This document shows positions 36,245 to 43,108 of a stretch of DNA of 43,108 bases, in pieces; within the stretch, counting starts at the first letter, position 1, and every line of letters starts with the position of its first letter. Both the position numbers and the translations under genes were made by a program. Under the pieces are notes generated by a model. The model was not told the origin of the DNA, did no database searches, and saw only the letters and a program-made list of their open reading frames with translations. The stretch spans positions 1 to 43,108 of the forward strand of contig WAJV01000060.1 of NCBI GenBank assembly GCA_015523725.1, written 5' to 3'. This DNA is from Candidatus Geothermarchaeota archaeon. Lineage in GTDB: Archaea > Thermoproteota > Nitrososphaeria > Geothermarchaeales > JDFR-13.

Positions 36245-37141
36245 TTATACTCGTTTAGAGAGCCATCTCCTCTCCAAATTTTTTATGGAGATGTATTTAT
36301 CGATAAGTTTTTTTGCACGCAGGTAAATTGGTTTATCCACCAGTTCTCCCTCGATTGTGGTAGCCCCCAATCCCTTCTCGGTAGCTTCCTCATATTTTTT
36401 CACGACTTCTAATGCAATATGATATTCATCTTCGGAGGGTGTAAATACTCTGTTAACTATGGGTATTTGCCTTGGATGAACCACTAGTTTTCCTAGATAA
36501 CCCAATTCCACTGCTTTTTTCGCTTCTTCTTCGAGACCTATCATATCATGTATCTTTGTATATACTTTATCAATTGGTAGTTTTTGATATGCGTGTGCAG
36601 CTATCGCGACTAATGCCCTTGGTAGGAATGTATTGGTTTCTGTTGGTTGTTCTATACCCATATCAAGTAGTAAATCTTCTATGCCTACAGCTACTCCAAA
36701 TATTCTATTATCAATGTTTATCAAGTTGTTTATGTTTAGTAGGGATTTAGCGGTTTCTATTATTAGTATAATTCTCAATTCACCATTTTCTAATTGTCTT
36801 TCCTTCTCTAGATCTGAGATTAATCCGATTATTTTTTTAATTTTTGCTGGGTTTTCGGCTTTCGGTATAACTATACCTCTTAAGCCTTTTTGTACTGTAT
36901 GTATGAGGTCTTTCTCGTACATGTCTTCTTCTGAGTTAATTCTTATATATACGTGGTGACCATAGTCATTTAGTTTCTTGATGCTGTCCCTTATGAAGAG
37001 TCGTGCGGTATCCTTTTCTCTAAGGGGTACCGAGTCTTCTAGGTCTAGTATTACTGCATCTGGATGGACTCCATATGTTAATTTAAATATCATTCTTAGA
37101 TTATTTCCTGGTGTAAATAATATGCTTCTATAGATTATCAT
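36245..37141 (-). CDS. CitE-like CoA-ester lyase (citryl-/malyl-/citramalyl-CoA lyase family)
   Basis: The HpcH/HpaI-CitE family cleaves or forms acyl-CoA esters such as citryl-CoA, malyl-CoA or citramalyl-CoA. The 298-residue protein has RSILFTPGNN, AVILDLEDSVPLREKDTAR, substrate Arg67 in YIRIN, PKAEN, Mg2+ ligands Glu129 (IIETAKSL) and Asp156 (VGIEDLLLDMG), and the C-terminal VVHPRQIPIVNRVFTPSEDE lid with GATTIEGELVDKP. All key residues are kept, so activity is likely. It is the last gene of the CoA-ligase operon, 5 bases after the ligase alpha gene. The operon suggests that a hydroxy acid is first made into its CoA ester, then cleaved here. Confidence 0.92.
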   Translation of the reverse strand: MIIYRSILFTPGNNLRMIFKLTYGVHPDAVILDLEDSVPLREKDTARLFIRDSIKKLNDYGHHVYIRINSEEDMYEKDLIHTVQKGLRGIVIPKAENPAKIKKIIGLISDLEKERQLENGELRIILIIETAKSLLNINNLINIDNRIFGVAVGIEDLLLDMGIEQPTETNTFLPRALVAIAAHAYQKLPIDKVYTKIHDMIGLEEEAKKAVELGYLGKLVVHPRQIPIVNRVFTPSEDEYHIALEVVKKYEEATEKGLGATTIEGELVDKPIYLRAKKLIDKYISIKNLERRWLSKRV

Positions 37142-37146
37142 TTTAA

Positions 37147-38037
37147 TTACCTGATTAACTTTTTAATTATTTTAGGTATATCACTTGGTTTATCAGCGAT
37201 CTTGACTCCAGCTCTCCTTAATGCCTCTATTTTACTTAGATAGTCGTTTCTACCCTCTACTAATACACTTGAATGTGAATACCTTATCCCTCTCTCTATT
37301 CCTCTTCCAACTATGTATGCGACAATGGGTTTATTTATCTCTCCATCGAGGATTAGTTGGGCAGCCTCCTCCTCCATAACACCTCCTACTTCCCCAAATA
37401 TAACTATTGCATCCGTATCATCATCTTCTTCGAAGAGCTTGAGTATTTCTGCTATAGTTGTCCCTACTATCGCTTCACTACCCACATGGATAGCTGTAGA
37501 TATTCCTAGGTCATTTAGAGTCAGACTCCATGATATTGTAGTCGTCTGACCTCCGCTTCTAGATATAACTCCGACTCTACCTCTTTTAAATACCTTTTCA
37601 GCCATCTCAAATGAGCCTCCTATCCAGCCAACTACAGCTTCTCCCGGGCTTATAACTCCAATCGACCCTGGTCCAATTATTCTACATCCCTTCTTTTTTG
37701 CAATCGATATTATCTTTATAATGTCGTGCAGTGGAACCCTCTCAGTTGGTATAACGATGGTGTTGATTTTATTATTTATACTCTCCAATGCCGCCTCTAA
37801 AAGGTTTGGAGCTGGTACGAATATTACGGAGACATCTATACTTCCTACTTTATCAATCGCTTCTGCTATCGAATTAAATACTGGTACACCGTAGACACTA
37901 TACCCTCCCTTGCCAGGCGTAACTCCTGCTACTACATTTGTACCATAATCAATCATGAATCGAGTTCTCGAGCTACCTTCCCTACCAGTTATTCCTTGGA
38001 CAAGAACTCTACTTTCCTTACTAATTATTATACTCAT
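37147..38037 (-). CDS. acyl-CoA synthetase alpha subunit, succinyl-CoA ligase-like (divergent)
   Basis: The alpha subunit of ATP-grasp CoA ligases carries the CoA-binding Rossmann domain and the phospho-His. The 296-residue protein follows SucD closely: RVLVQGITGREGSSRT, NVVAGVTPGKGGYSVYGVPVFN, VIFVPAPNLLEAA, IIGPGSIGVISPGEA, GRVGVISRSGG, GEVGGVMEEEAA. The His (His255) is kept, but its surround, GHAGAI in true SucD, reads SHSSVL, suggesting another acid substrate. Malate thiokinase and citryl-CoA synthetase are of this fold. It begins directly after the ferredoxin gene stop and ends 5 bases before the CitE-like gene. Confidence 0.9.
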   Translation of the reverse strand: MSIIISKESRVLVQGITGREGSSRTRFMIDYGTNVVAGVTPGKGGYSVYGVPVFNSIAEAIDKVGSIDVSVIFVPAPNLLEAALESINNKINTIVIPTERVPLHDIIKIISIAKKKGCRIIGPGSIGVISPGEAVVGWIGGSFEMAEKVFKRGRVGVISRSGGQTTTISWSLTLNDLGISTAIHVGSEAIVGTTIAEILKLFEEDDDTDAIVIFGEVGGVMEEEAAQLILDGEINKPIVAYIVGRGIERGIRYSHSSVLVEGRNDYLSKIEALRRAGVKIADKPSDIPKIIKKLIR

Positions 38038-38310
38038 TCATGCCTCCCCTTCTATGGGTAATATGATTTCTATAGCATTATATGGACACATTATCTCACA
38101 TGCTAGGCATTCTATACACCTTCTCCTAAACTCGTCGATATCATAATTAAGTATTGGTCCTATGCGTCCATACTCCATTCTATAAAGGTGTCTACCATAT
38201 AGGCTACATGCCTTTACACAATCATAAGTATCACATTTTTCACATTTATGTAAGTCTATCTTTAATTTTCCGGTTCTGAGGGTAATGGATATATTTCTAA
38301 TTTGACTCAT
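38038..38310 (-). CDS. 2[4Fe-4S] ferredoxin-like protein within the CoA-ligase operon
   Basis: A 90-residue protein with eight cysteines in two clusters: CEKCDTYDCVKAC, with an unusual CX2CX4CX3C spacing, and CIECLACEIMCPYNAI, the normal CX2CX2CX3CP. A basic linker of about 25 residues separates them. It overlaps the end of the ligase beta gene by 14 bases and abuts the start of the ligase alpha gene, so all are translated together. CoA ligation involves no redox step, so the protein may be a structural or regulatory subunit, or it may carry electrons for an oxidoreductase that uses the pathway's product. No known two-subunit CoA ligase needs it, to my knowledge. Confidence 0.88.
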   Translation of the reverse strand: MSQIRNISITLRTGKLKIDLHKCEKCDTYDCVKACSLYGRHLYRMEYGRIGPILNYDIDEFRRRCIECLACEIMCPYNAIEIILPIEGEA

Positions 38311-39544
38311 CTAACATCCCCTTTAATTCTATGGCTAGTCTGTCTATATTGCTATATATATCTTCATATGGTCCTACTACTGGATCTACTGTATAGATCC
38401 TTAATCTAATTGGTAGATCTTTTGTCTTTTCCAATATTATTCTTGTAGCTTCACTGGCTTTATTTCCGCCCCAGAGAATTGCCACAGGAAAACCTTTTCT
38501 CATGGTAAGTTCTTCTCTAAAAGCTTTTATTAGGCCGAATGCGGTGTACCACATCTCTTGATTAGCTATATTTGGTGATATTAATACGTATGCTTTTATA
38601 TTCGGAATAGATAAAATTAGTTTTGCTATCCGGTATATTTTTGATGATGGTGGATTCCCACTTGTATCGCTATAATTAGCTACTGCAAATCCGTGTTTCA
38701 ATAGTGCGTCTAATCCAATCAGAGCTCCTCCTCCACCTATTCCATGGAATCCTATTAAGGGTCCATCTCCTTTATGACTATGCTCGATTAGGTATGATAC
38801 TCCTCTATAATCATTTCTCTCGATTTCATATGCTAGTCTTTCCAGTTTAGTGGGTTCCCTATCCATCTCAATAGGGATTAGGTGGCTGAATTCAGGGTGT
38901 CTAAACAAGGAGTTGTCGTCTATGCTTATTCTAGCATCCAATGCTATATATCCCTTATCAGAGTATGCCAATGGATTTATCTCAACTACTCGGCAGTCAT
39001 AATCGACAAATATCTTGTATACTTTGTAAATTATCTCCAGTAGTTGATCAAAATTCTCTGGATTAATGGTTGGTTTGATCTTTTTGGTAATCAATTCTTT
39101 ATTAGGGCCTTCTAAATAATCTATCGGAATCCTGATTACCTTCTCAGGCTTCTCTTCTATATTTATGCCTCCTTCTCCAAAGAGAAGGATCGGTCCCTTG
39201 ATTTTATATGAATTGGATATAGTGATTGAGAGATAATATTCTCGAATTTTTTCTTTAATGTACTCCTCTACCAATATTCTGGGATGTTCATGATGCAGTT
39301 TCAAATACTCGATTAATTCAGATATATTTTTTCTCAGCTGAGTTTCTGCCAGGGATGTTTTAACCAATCCTTTTAACCCTCTTTTACCGTGCAGGACTTG
39401 TGCCTTGACAACATATGGTGGCTTAATACTATTTATAATCGATGCTATGTCGATGTTTTCATCACTAATTAGTATGCCTCTTGGTATTTTTATTTCATAT
39501 TTTTTAAATATTTCTTTTGCTTGATACTCGTATAGTCTTACCAT
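38297..39544 (-). CDS. acyl-CoA synthetase beta subunit, succinyl-CoA ligase-like (divergent)
   Basis: The ATP-grasp subunit that activates the acid. The 415-residue protein starts LYEYQAKEIFKKYEIKIPRG, has KAQVLHGKRGLKGLVK, VEINPLAYS, ALDARISIDDNSLFRHPE and a flavodoxin-like C-terminal domain with GIGGGGALIGLDALLKHG. At the power-helix position the SucC-type GGIVRCD is replaced by SPNIANQEMWY, a strong sign that it is not ordinary succinyl-CoA ligase. It is some 25-30 residues longer than SucC, near the size of citryl-CoA synthetase or malate thiokinase large subunits. It lies 40 bases after an MFS gene and overlaps the ferredoxin gene. Confidence 0.88.
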   Translation of the reverse strand: MVRLYEYQAKEIFKKYEIKIPRGILISDENIDIASIINSIKPPYVVKAQVLHGKRGLKGLVKTSLAETQLRKNISELIEYLKLHHEHPRILVEEYIKEKIREYYLSITISNSYKIKGPILLFGEGGINIEEKPEKVIRIPIDYLEGPNKELITKKIKPTINPENFDQLLEIIYKVYKIFVDYDCRVVEINPLAYSDKGYIALDARISIDDNSLFRHPEFSHLIPIEMDREPTKLERLAYEIERNDYRGVSYLIEHSHKGDGPLIGFHGIGGGGALIGLDALLKHGFAVANYSDTSGNPPSSKIYRIAKLILSIPNIKAYVLISPNIANQEMWYTAFGLIKAFREELTMRKGFPVAILWGGNKASEATRIILEKTKDLPIRLRIYTVDPVVGPYEDIYSNIDRLAIELKGMLDESN

Positions 39545-39584
39545 TAATAGTACTAATATTTGTCTTATCCTATATAACTAATAT

Positions 39585-40937
39585 TTATAGATTGCCGTGC
39601 TTTTCCAGAATTCTAGTATCAAGTAGCCATTTATATGCTATTAGTAGTGCAGTAAATGTTAGTGATGCTGCTAAGATAAATATTAAGATTACTCCGTCAG
39701 TATAGAATATGTTCCTATGTGCATAGTTTATATATAGATATGCACTGATTATTGCTCCCAATCCCATTCCTAAGTTAAACATCGCTTGTTGATATCCGAA
39801 TATCCTCCCTCTGTGGGTGGTCTTAGTTAAGTCTGCTTGGATAGCTCTGATGCTGGGCATCCCTGTATTGAATGATATATTAGCTAAAGCCATACCTATA
39901 AGTAGTCCAACTATTTCTCTACTTAATCCTATTATTACCATGGCGAGGGTCCTCATACTCATGGAGAATAGGAACATGTTTTTCTTTCCCCATTTTTTAT
40001 CAGTATATGATGCTATTGGATAGGCGGCTAATAATCCAGTTAGGCTGGCGATTAACTGTATACTCCCTATATAGATTGGTTCTTTAACAATATATTCGCT
40101 GATATACACTATCATTATTGAGGCTATTATCCCTACACTGAATCCATTTATCAATCCCGAGAAAAATATTACGTGTATGGATCTTCTAATCGCTCTATCT
40201 AGATGTATTGAGGATTCTAGAGATATTGCTTCTTTTATTGTAGGTGTAGGATCATAATAATCTAAATTAGTTATTGATGTTTTCTTATTTTCCCTTAGTA
40301 GGAAGCTAAGGATGAATCCGGCTGCGAATAATGGAACTGGAGACAATATTGTCGGCCTTAGTATGTCTATTGCTCTCTTAGATTCAATTAATATATAGAA
40401 GAATTGGTATATGGCTCCTCCTATACCAGGTCCCACGAGATTAGCTACATTTAGTGACATTACATATAGAGTCATAGCCCTTGTCCTCAGTTTGGGATCT
40501 ATTTTATCCATCATCAGTGCCTCTGCTACTGGCCATACCATTGCTGATGTTATTCCTTGTAGTGCTCTAACCAATACTACGTCTATGGCGTTCCTAGATA
40601 TCCCAAGCAGTATTCCGACGATGACATAGAGAAATAGGCCGGTCACTATCAGTCGTTTTCGCCCGATTTTGTCGCTTAGTCTGCCGAAGACCGCTGCTGA
40701 GGGGGATCTAAGTATCATGAATGCAGTCATATTGAATGCTATATACCATATGACTTCCGGGGTGAATCTTATACTGGCCCTCGCTTCTGGTGGTGGTATG
40801 GAGGGGTTCTCGAGTGCTTCTATATAATATTGGATTACTGGTTGTAGCATGCTAAATCCCAGTTGTACTGCTAGGGCTATGAATATGATTATTGCCCCCT
40901 CTCTACCTATTCTTTTTAGAATATTTTTGTCGTTCAT
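39585..40937 (-). CDS. MFS transporter heading the CoA-ligase operon
   Basis: A 450-residue major-facilitator protein with 12 predicted helices, MFS motif A as GRLSDKIGRKR in the helix 2-3 loop, a long external loop after helix 1 (ENPSIPPPEARASIRFTPEV) and a central cytoplasmic loop of about 45 residues. It is 40 bases upstream of the ligase beta gene on the same strand and likely shares its transcript, so it may import the acid that the ligase activates. The specificity cannot be read from the sequence. Start at ATG 40937, divergent from the AlaX-like gene by 92 bases. Confidence 0.88.
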   Translation of the reverse strand: MNDKNILKRIGREGAIIIFIALAVQLGFSMLQPVIQYYIEALENPSIPPPEARASIRFTPEVIWYIAFNMTAFMILRSPSAAVFGRLSDKIGRKRLIVTGLFLYVIVGILLGISRNAIDVVLVRALQGITSAMVWPVAEALMMDKIDPKLRTRAMTLYVMSLNVANLVGPGIGGAIYQFFYILIESKRAIDILRPTILSPVPLFAAGFILSFLLRENKKTSITNLDYYDPTPTIKEAISLESSIHLDRAIRRSIHVIFFSGLINGFSVGIIASIMIVYISEYIVKEPIYIGSIQLIASLTGLLAAYPIASYTDKKWGKKNMFLFSMSMRTLAMVIIGLSREIVGLLIGMALANISFNTGMPSIRAIQADLTKTTHRGRIFGYQQAMFNLGMGLGAIISAYLYINYAHRNIFYTDGVILIFILAASLTFTALLIAYKWLLDTRILEKHGNL

Positions 40938-41029
40938 TGTGAATCGCTTTGGGATAAAGTAAAATTATTATTGGATTTATGTGTGATAATTAATTTTAAT
41001 ATATTCATTTGTTTTGGAGTTGGTCGTAG

Positions 41030-41950
41030 ATGGATATTAGGAAGGCGCATACGTCGGAACATATATTTATGGGTGCTTTGACAAAGATTAGGGATGATAT
41101 TAGGGTTAGGAAGGTTGAGCATAAGATTAATGTTAATGAGGTGTATATTGAGGCACAATCTTTATCATGGGATGATATTATTAGGGCGAGTTTTATAACA
41201 AATATGGTTATACTTGACAATAGGAGGGTTTTGATTGAATATTATGATTCTATTGATGAAGCAATGGTTAAGTATCCGGGTCTCAGGGCATTTGAGGAAC
41301 GTATTACTCCTCCTGTCAGGGTGGTTGTTATCGAGGGATTTGACTATGCTGCTTGTAAGATGCCGCATTTGTCTAGGACTGGGGATGCATATTTATTTAT
41401 ACCGGTCTCCCTTAATAAGGCTAAGAAAAATAGGTATGTTCTGAGATTTTTGGTTGATACATCTGCCATAAGTTATGCGGTTGAGTCAGCCAGGCTAATA
41501 GATGAGGCGTCAAATAAACTCTCCACCGATTTTTATAGATTTTTAAATGCATTAGATAATTTATTGGAGAAGAATTTATCTCTTAGTAGGAGGGTTAGGG
41601 CTTTATCTCGGCATCTTTTTAATGAGGCTCCTGAATATGCCTTGGCTGGGTATAGAGTTAAGTTTCTGGTTGCGCCTGGCTTAGATATGAATGAAGTGGG
41701 TAGGCTTACTGGAGAATGGATTAAAAATAATTCTGGTTTTGTAATTGCTGTATCTCTATCTGACGGCACCAATAGTTTATTGTTGGCTGGGAGCCGGGAT
41801 ATTGATTTGGATTTAAGGGATTTGGCTAATGAATTATTTAGTTATTTCGGTGGGAAGGGTGGAGGCAGGAGGGATTGGGTTATGGGTGTTATAAATAGGG
41901 TTGACGGTATTCTGTCATTTATTCTGGATAAAGTTAATAAATATGGTTAA
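41030..41950 (+). CDS. AlaX-like trans-editing protein with DHHA1 domain
   Basis: Free-standing AlaX proteins hydrolyse mischarged Ser- or Gly-tRNA(Ala). The 306-residue protein carries the zinc-site motifs of the alanyl-tRNA synthetase editing domain, HTSEH (His7, His11) and CKMPH (Cys109, His113), and a C-terminal DHHA1 domain with GGKGGGRRDWVMG at residues 274-286. It lacks the aminoacylation domain. This is the long AlaX type with a tRNA-elbow-binding DHHA1 tail. The usual CGGTH reads CKMPH. ATG 41030 has GGAG upstream. Its end overlaps the convergent carboxyltransferase gene by 17 bases. Confidence 0.9.
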   Translation: MDIRKAHTSEHIFMGALTKIRDDIRVRKVEHKINVNEVYIEAQSLSWDDIIRASFITNMVILDNRRVLIEYYDSIDEAMVKYPGLRAFEERITPPVRVVVIEGFDYAACKMPHLSRTGDAYLFIPVSLNKAKKNRYVLRFLVDTSAISYAVESARLIDEASNKLSTDFYRFLNALDNLLEKNLSLSRRVRALSRHLFNEAPEYALAGYRVKFLVAPGLDMNEVGRLTGEWIKNNSGFVIAVSLSDGTNSLLLAGSRDIDLDLRDLANELFSYFGGKGGGRRDWVMGVINRVDGILSFILDKVNKYG

Positions 41951-43108
41951 TTAATTCTATTAGCCATTTATTTACTTCTCTATTCGTGTCTTCCGGGTTA
42001 ATTACCTTTATTTTAGCTGGGTATTTTTCCACTCCAATGTTTATGTATTCACTTTTATACCAAGAATAGTATCTTTCATATTCGAAATCATCCTTTTTAA
42101 ATGATATGGTGTATGCATCCTCTGGTGATAATACCCCCATTCCACTATTTCTCCATTGTAATATTTTGGATGTAGACAGATTTAATGAGGATAATAATAT
42201 GTATGCAGGCCCGAATGATTCTTTAGTTACGATTGATAATGCCCTATTTCTAATATTATATATTTCTTTAATAGTCTCGACAAATTCCTGAATAATCCTT
42301 GATTTTTCTGCCTCTGGAGTATCTTGTAACCCACTATGATTGACTTGATATATTATAGGTATATTGGTTTTCCTGAGCAGCCTTATAAAGAACCTAAGTT
42401 TAATTAGATCTTTAATATCAACTCTATGCGTCTGTTCGATATTGGGTGAAGTAACTACTCCAATCGGTACTCTCCTTATTTTGCATAAATATGTTTTTAG
42501 GGATGTTCCCGATTCGGGATAGACTTCTATCGATTCTTCTACATTAATTATCCTGAGGAATTCATTATCTTCTTGATGGTCATTGGGCGCCTCAGTTGAA
42601 CCCTTTATTTTTTCGATTATTTTTGGCCTTTTCCCACTCCATATCTCCAATGCATCGATTAAATACTGTATTAGTTGAATTACTTTCTTGTAGTCCCTAT
42701 TTATATTGTTAACGATTAATGTGGGTAGGGAGTTTTGTGTGTGTACATTTATGCCTCCTAATTCGGCTGCCTCTATCTTCCTATCTAATAATTTACTCGA
42801 AATCTTTGGTCCATGGATGAAGAGCATGCTTTTATTGGCCAGAAATATTCTTATATCTGATAAGTAGGTGATTATTGAAGCCCCTCCTGCTGCCACCCCA
42901 TCTATAATTGATATGTTTAAAGCAATGTTGTTGTTCATCGTGTTGATTAATTGGGATATGCCTTCCAATGAATTTATACCGTCGTCTATTCTTGCTCCAG
43001 CGCTATTGATTATGAATATATTGAGTCCATCCTTATTGTTTAGTGTTTTTACTAGTAATTCAGCTTCTCTCCAACCGATGGTGCCTGCCTTATAGTCGCT
43101 GTCTCTTA
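41934..43108 (-). CDS. carboxyltransferase, acyl-CoA carboxylase beta-like, divergent (5' part cut by window edge)
   Basis: The frame is open to the right edge, so the N-terminus is missing; the in-frame TTG at 42968 is internal. About 390 residues are present. The N-terminal carboxyltransferase half shows GTIGWREAELLVK, FIINSAGARIDDGINSLEG, DGVAAGGASIITYLSD and the family hallmark LGGINVHTQNS. In the C-terminal half the usual DTPGF.PG is replaced by QVNHSGLQDTPE, and GGAY by GPAY, so the second oxyanion site is altered. Candidates are acyl-CoA carboxylase, or a decarboxylase of the methylmalonyl- or glutaconyl-CoA type. Whether it is fully active is unclear. It ends 17 bases inside the AlaX-like gene. 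Confidence 0.85.
   Translation of the reverse strand, partial: RDSDYKAGTIGWREAELLVKTLNNKDGLNIFIINSAGARIDDGINSLEGISQLINTMNNNIALNISIIDGVAAGGASIITYLSDIRIFLANKSMLFIHGPKISSKLLDRKIEAAELGGINVHTQNSLPTLIVNNINRDYKKVIQLIQYLIDALEIWSGKRPKIIEKIKGSTEAPNDHQEDNEFLRIINVEESIEVYPESGTSLKTYLCKIRRVPIGVVTSPNIEQTHRVDIKDLIKLRFFIRLLRKTNIPIIYQVNHSGLQDTPEAEKSRIIQEFVETIKEIYNIRNRALSIVTKESFGPAYILLSSLNLSTSKILQWRNSGMGVLSPEDAYTISFKKDDFEYERYYSWYKSEYINIGVEKYPAKIKVINPEDTNREVNKWLIELINHIY

Noticed and set aside
37147-39544. Calling the ligase pair plain succinyl-CoA synthetase (sucCD)
   Set aside because: The substrate-site motifs in both subunits differ from SucCD and the operon holds a CitE-like lyase and a ferredoxin, so a different acid is more likely.

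Overview
The window looks like chromosomal DNA of an AT-rich, probably thermophilic archaeon of the TACK/Thermoproteota kind. This rests on gene content: a fused gamma-alpha 2-oxoacid:ferredoxin oxidoreductase with the YPITPA motif, archaeal IorAB, TmcA, endonuclease V, a free-standing AlaX-type editing protein, Ino1, a tungsten-type aldehyde:ferredoxin oxidoreductase and a K+-independent-type H+-pyrophosphatase. TATA-like boxes lie about 26 bases before likely transcription starts, Shine-Dalgarno sequences are mostly of the GGTG/GGTGAT kind, and GTG/TTG starts are common. No genus-level assignment is attempted. I see no rRNA, tRNA, CRISPR array, insertion sequence or integrase. Gene packing is tight; the longest gap between genes is about 285 bases (17778-18061).

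Layout. 1-2396 (minus): ferredoxin oxidoreductase beta subunit (cut by the left edge) and fused gamma-alpha subunit. 2579-6252 (plus): CTP synthase, seryl-tRNA synthetase, dCTP deaminase. 6227-12643 (minus): a seven-gene membrane operon, read DUF4129-like, DUF4350-like, MoxR ATPase, DUF58, polytopic membrane protein and two tiny membrane proteins. 12688-13308 (minus): endonuclease V. 13403-16565 (plus): molybdo/tungstopterin genes, including a MoaD-MoaC fusion and a MoaB/Mog protein, followed by the aldehyde ferredoxin oxidoreductase that would use the cofactor. 16623-25050 (plus): saccharopine dehydrogenase-like protein, GSAM-like aminotransferase, CLC protein with CBS domains, inositol-phosphate synthase and H+-pyrophosphatase. 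25089-26151 (minus): SpoIIM-family membrane protein and a ribbon-helix-helix protein. 26263-29155 (plus): iorA, iorB and an OB-fold protein. 29336-33176 (plus): tmcA, an ASCH protein 6 bases later, and an MFS transporter whose start is disturbed. 33173-36182: DUF167 protein, ornithine carbamoyltransferase, second MFS transporter, RidA. 36245-40937 (minus): an operon of MFS transporter, ATP-grasp CoA-ligase beta, 2[4Fe-4S] ferredoxin, CoA-ligase alpha and a CitE-like lyase. 41030-43108: AlaX with DHHA1 domain, then a divergent biotin-dependent-type carboxyltransferase running off the right edge.

How it fits together. Much of the window concerns ferredoxin- and CoA-linked carbon metabolism: two oxoacid:ferredoxin oxidoreductases, the tungsto-enzyme with cofactor genes, and the CoA-ligase/ferredoxin/lyase operon, which could activate a hydroxy-di- or tricarboxylic acid (citrate, malate or citramalate) with CoA and split it to an acyl-CoA plus an oxo-acid. 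The best leads for undescribed biology are (1) that operon with a ferredoxin gene lodged between the two ligase subunits; (2) the pairing of TmcA, which makes N4-acetylcytidine, with an ASCH protein that keeps the Lys/Thr pair of the bacterial N4-acetylcytidine hydrolase YqfB; (3) a MoaD-MoaC fusion in which the Gly-Gly tail of MoaD is buried inside the chain; (4) the MoxR/DUF58 membrane operon; and (5) inverted repeats at the ino1, tmcA and CLC promoters.
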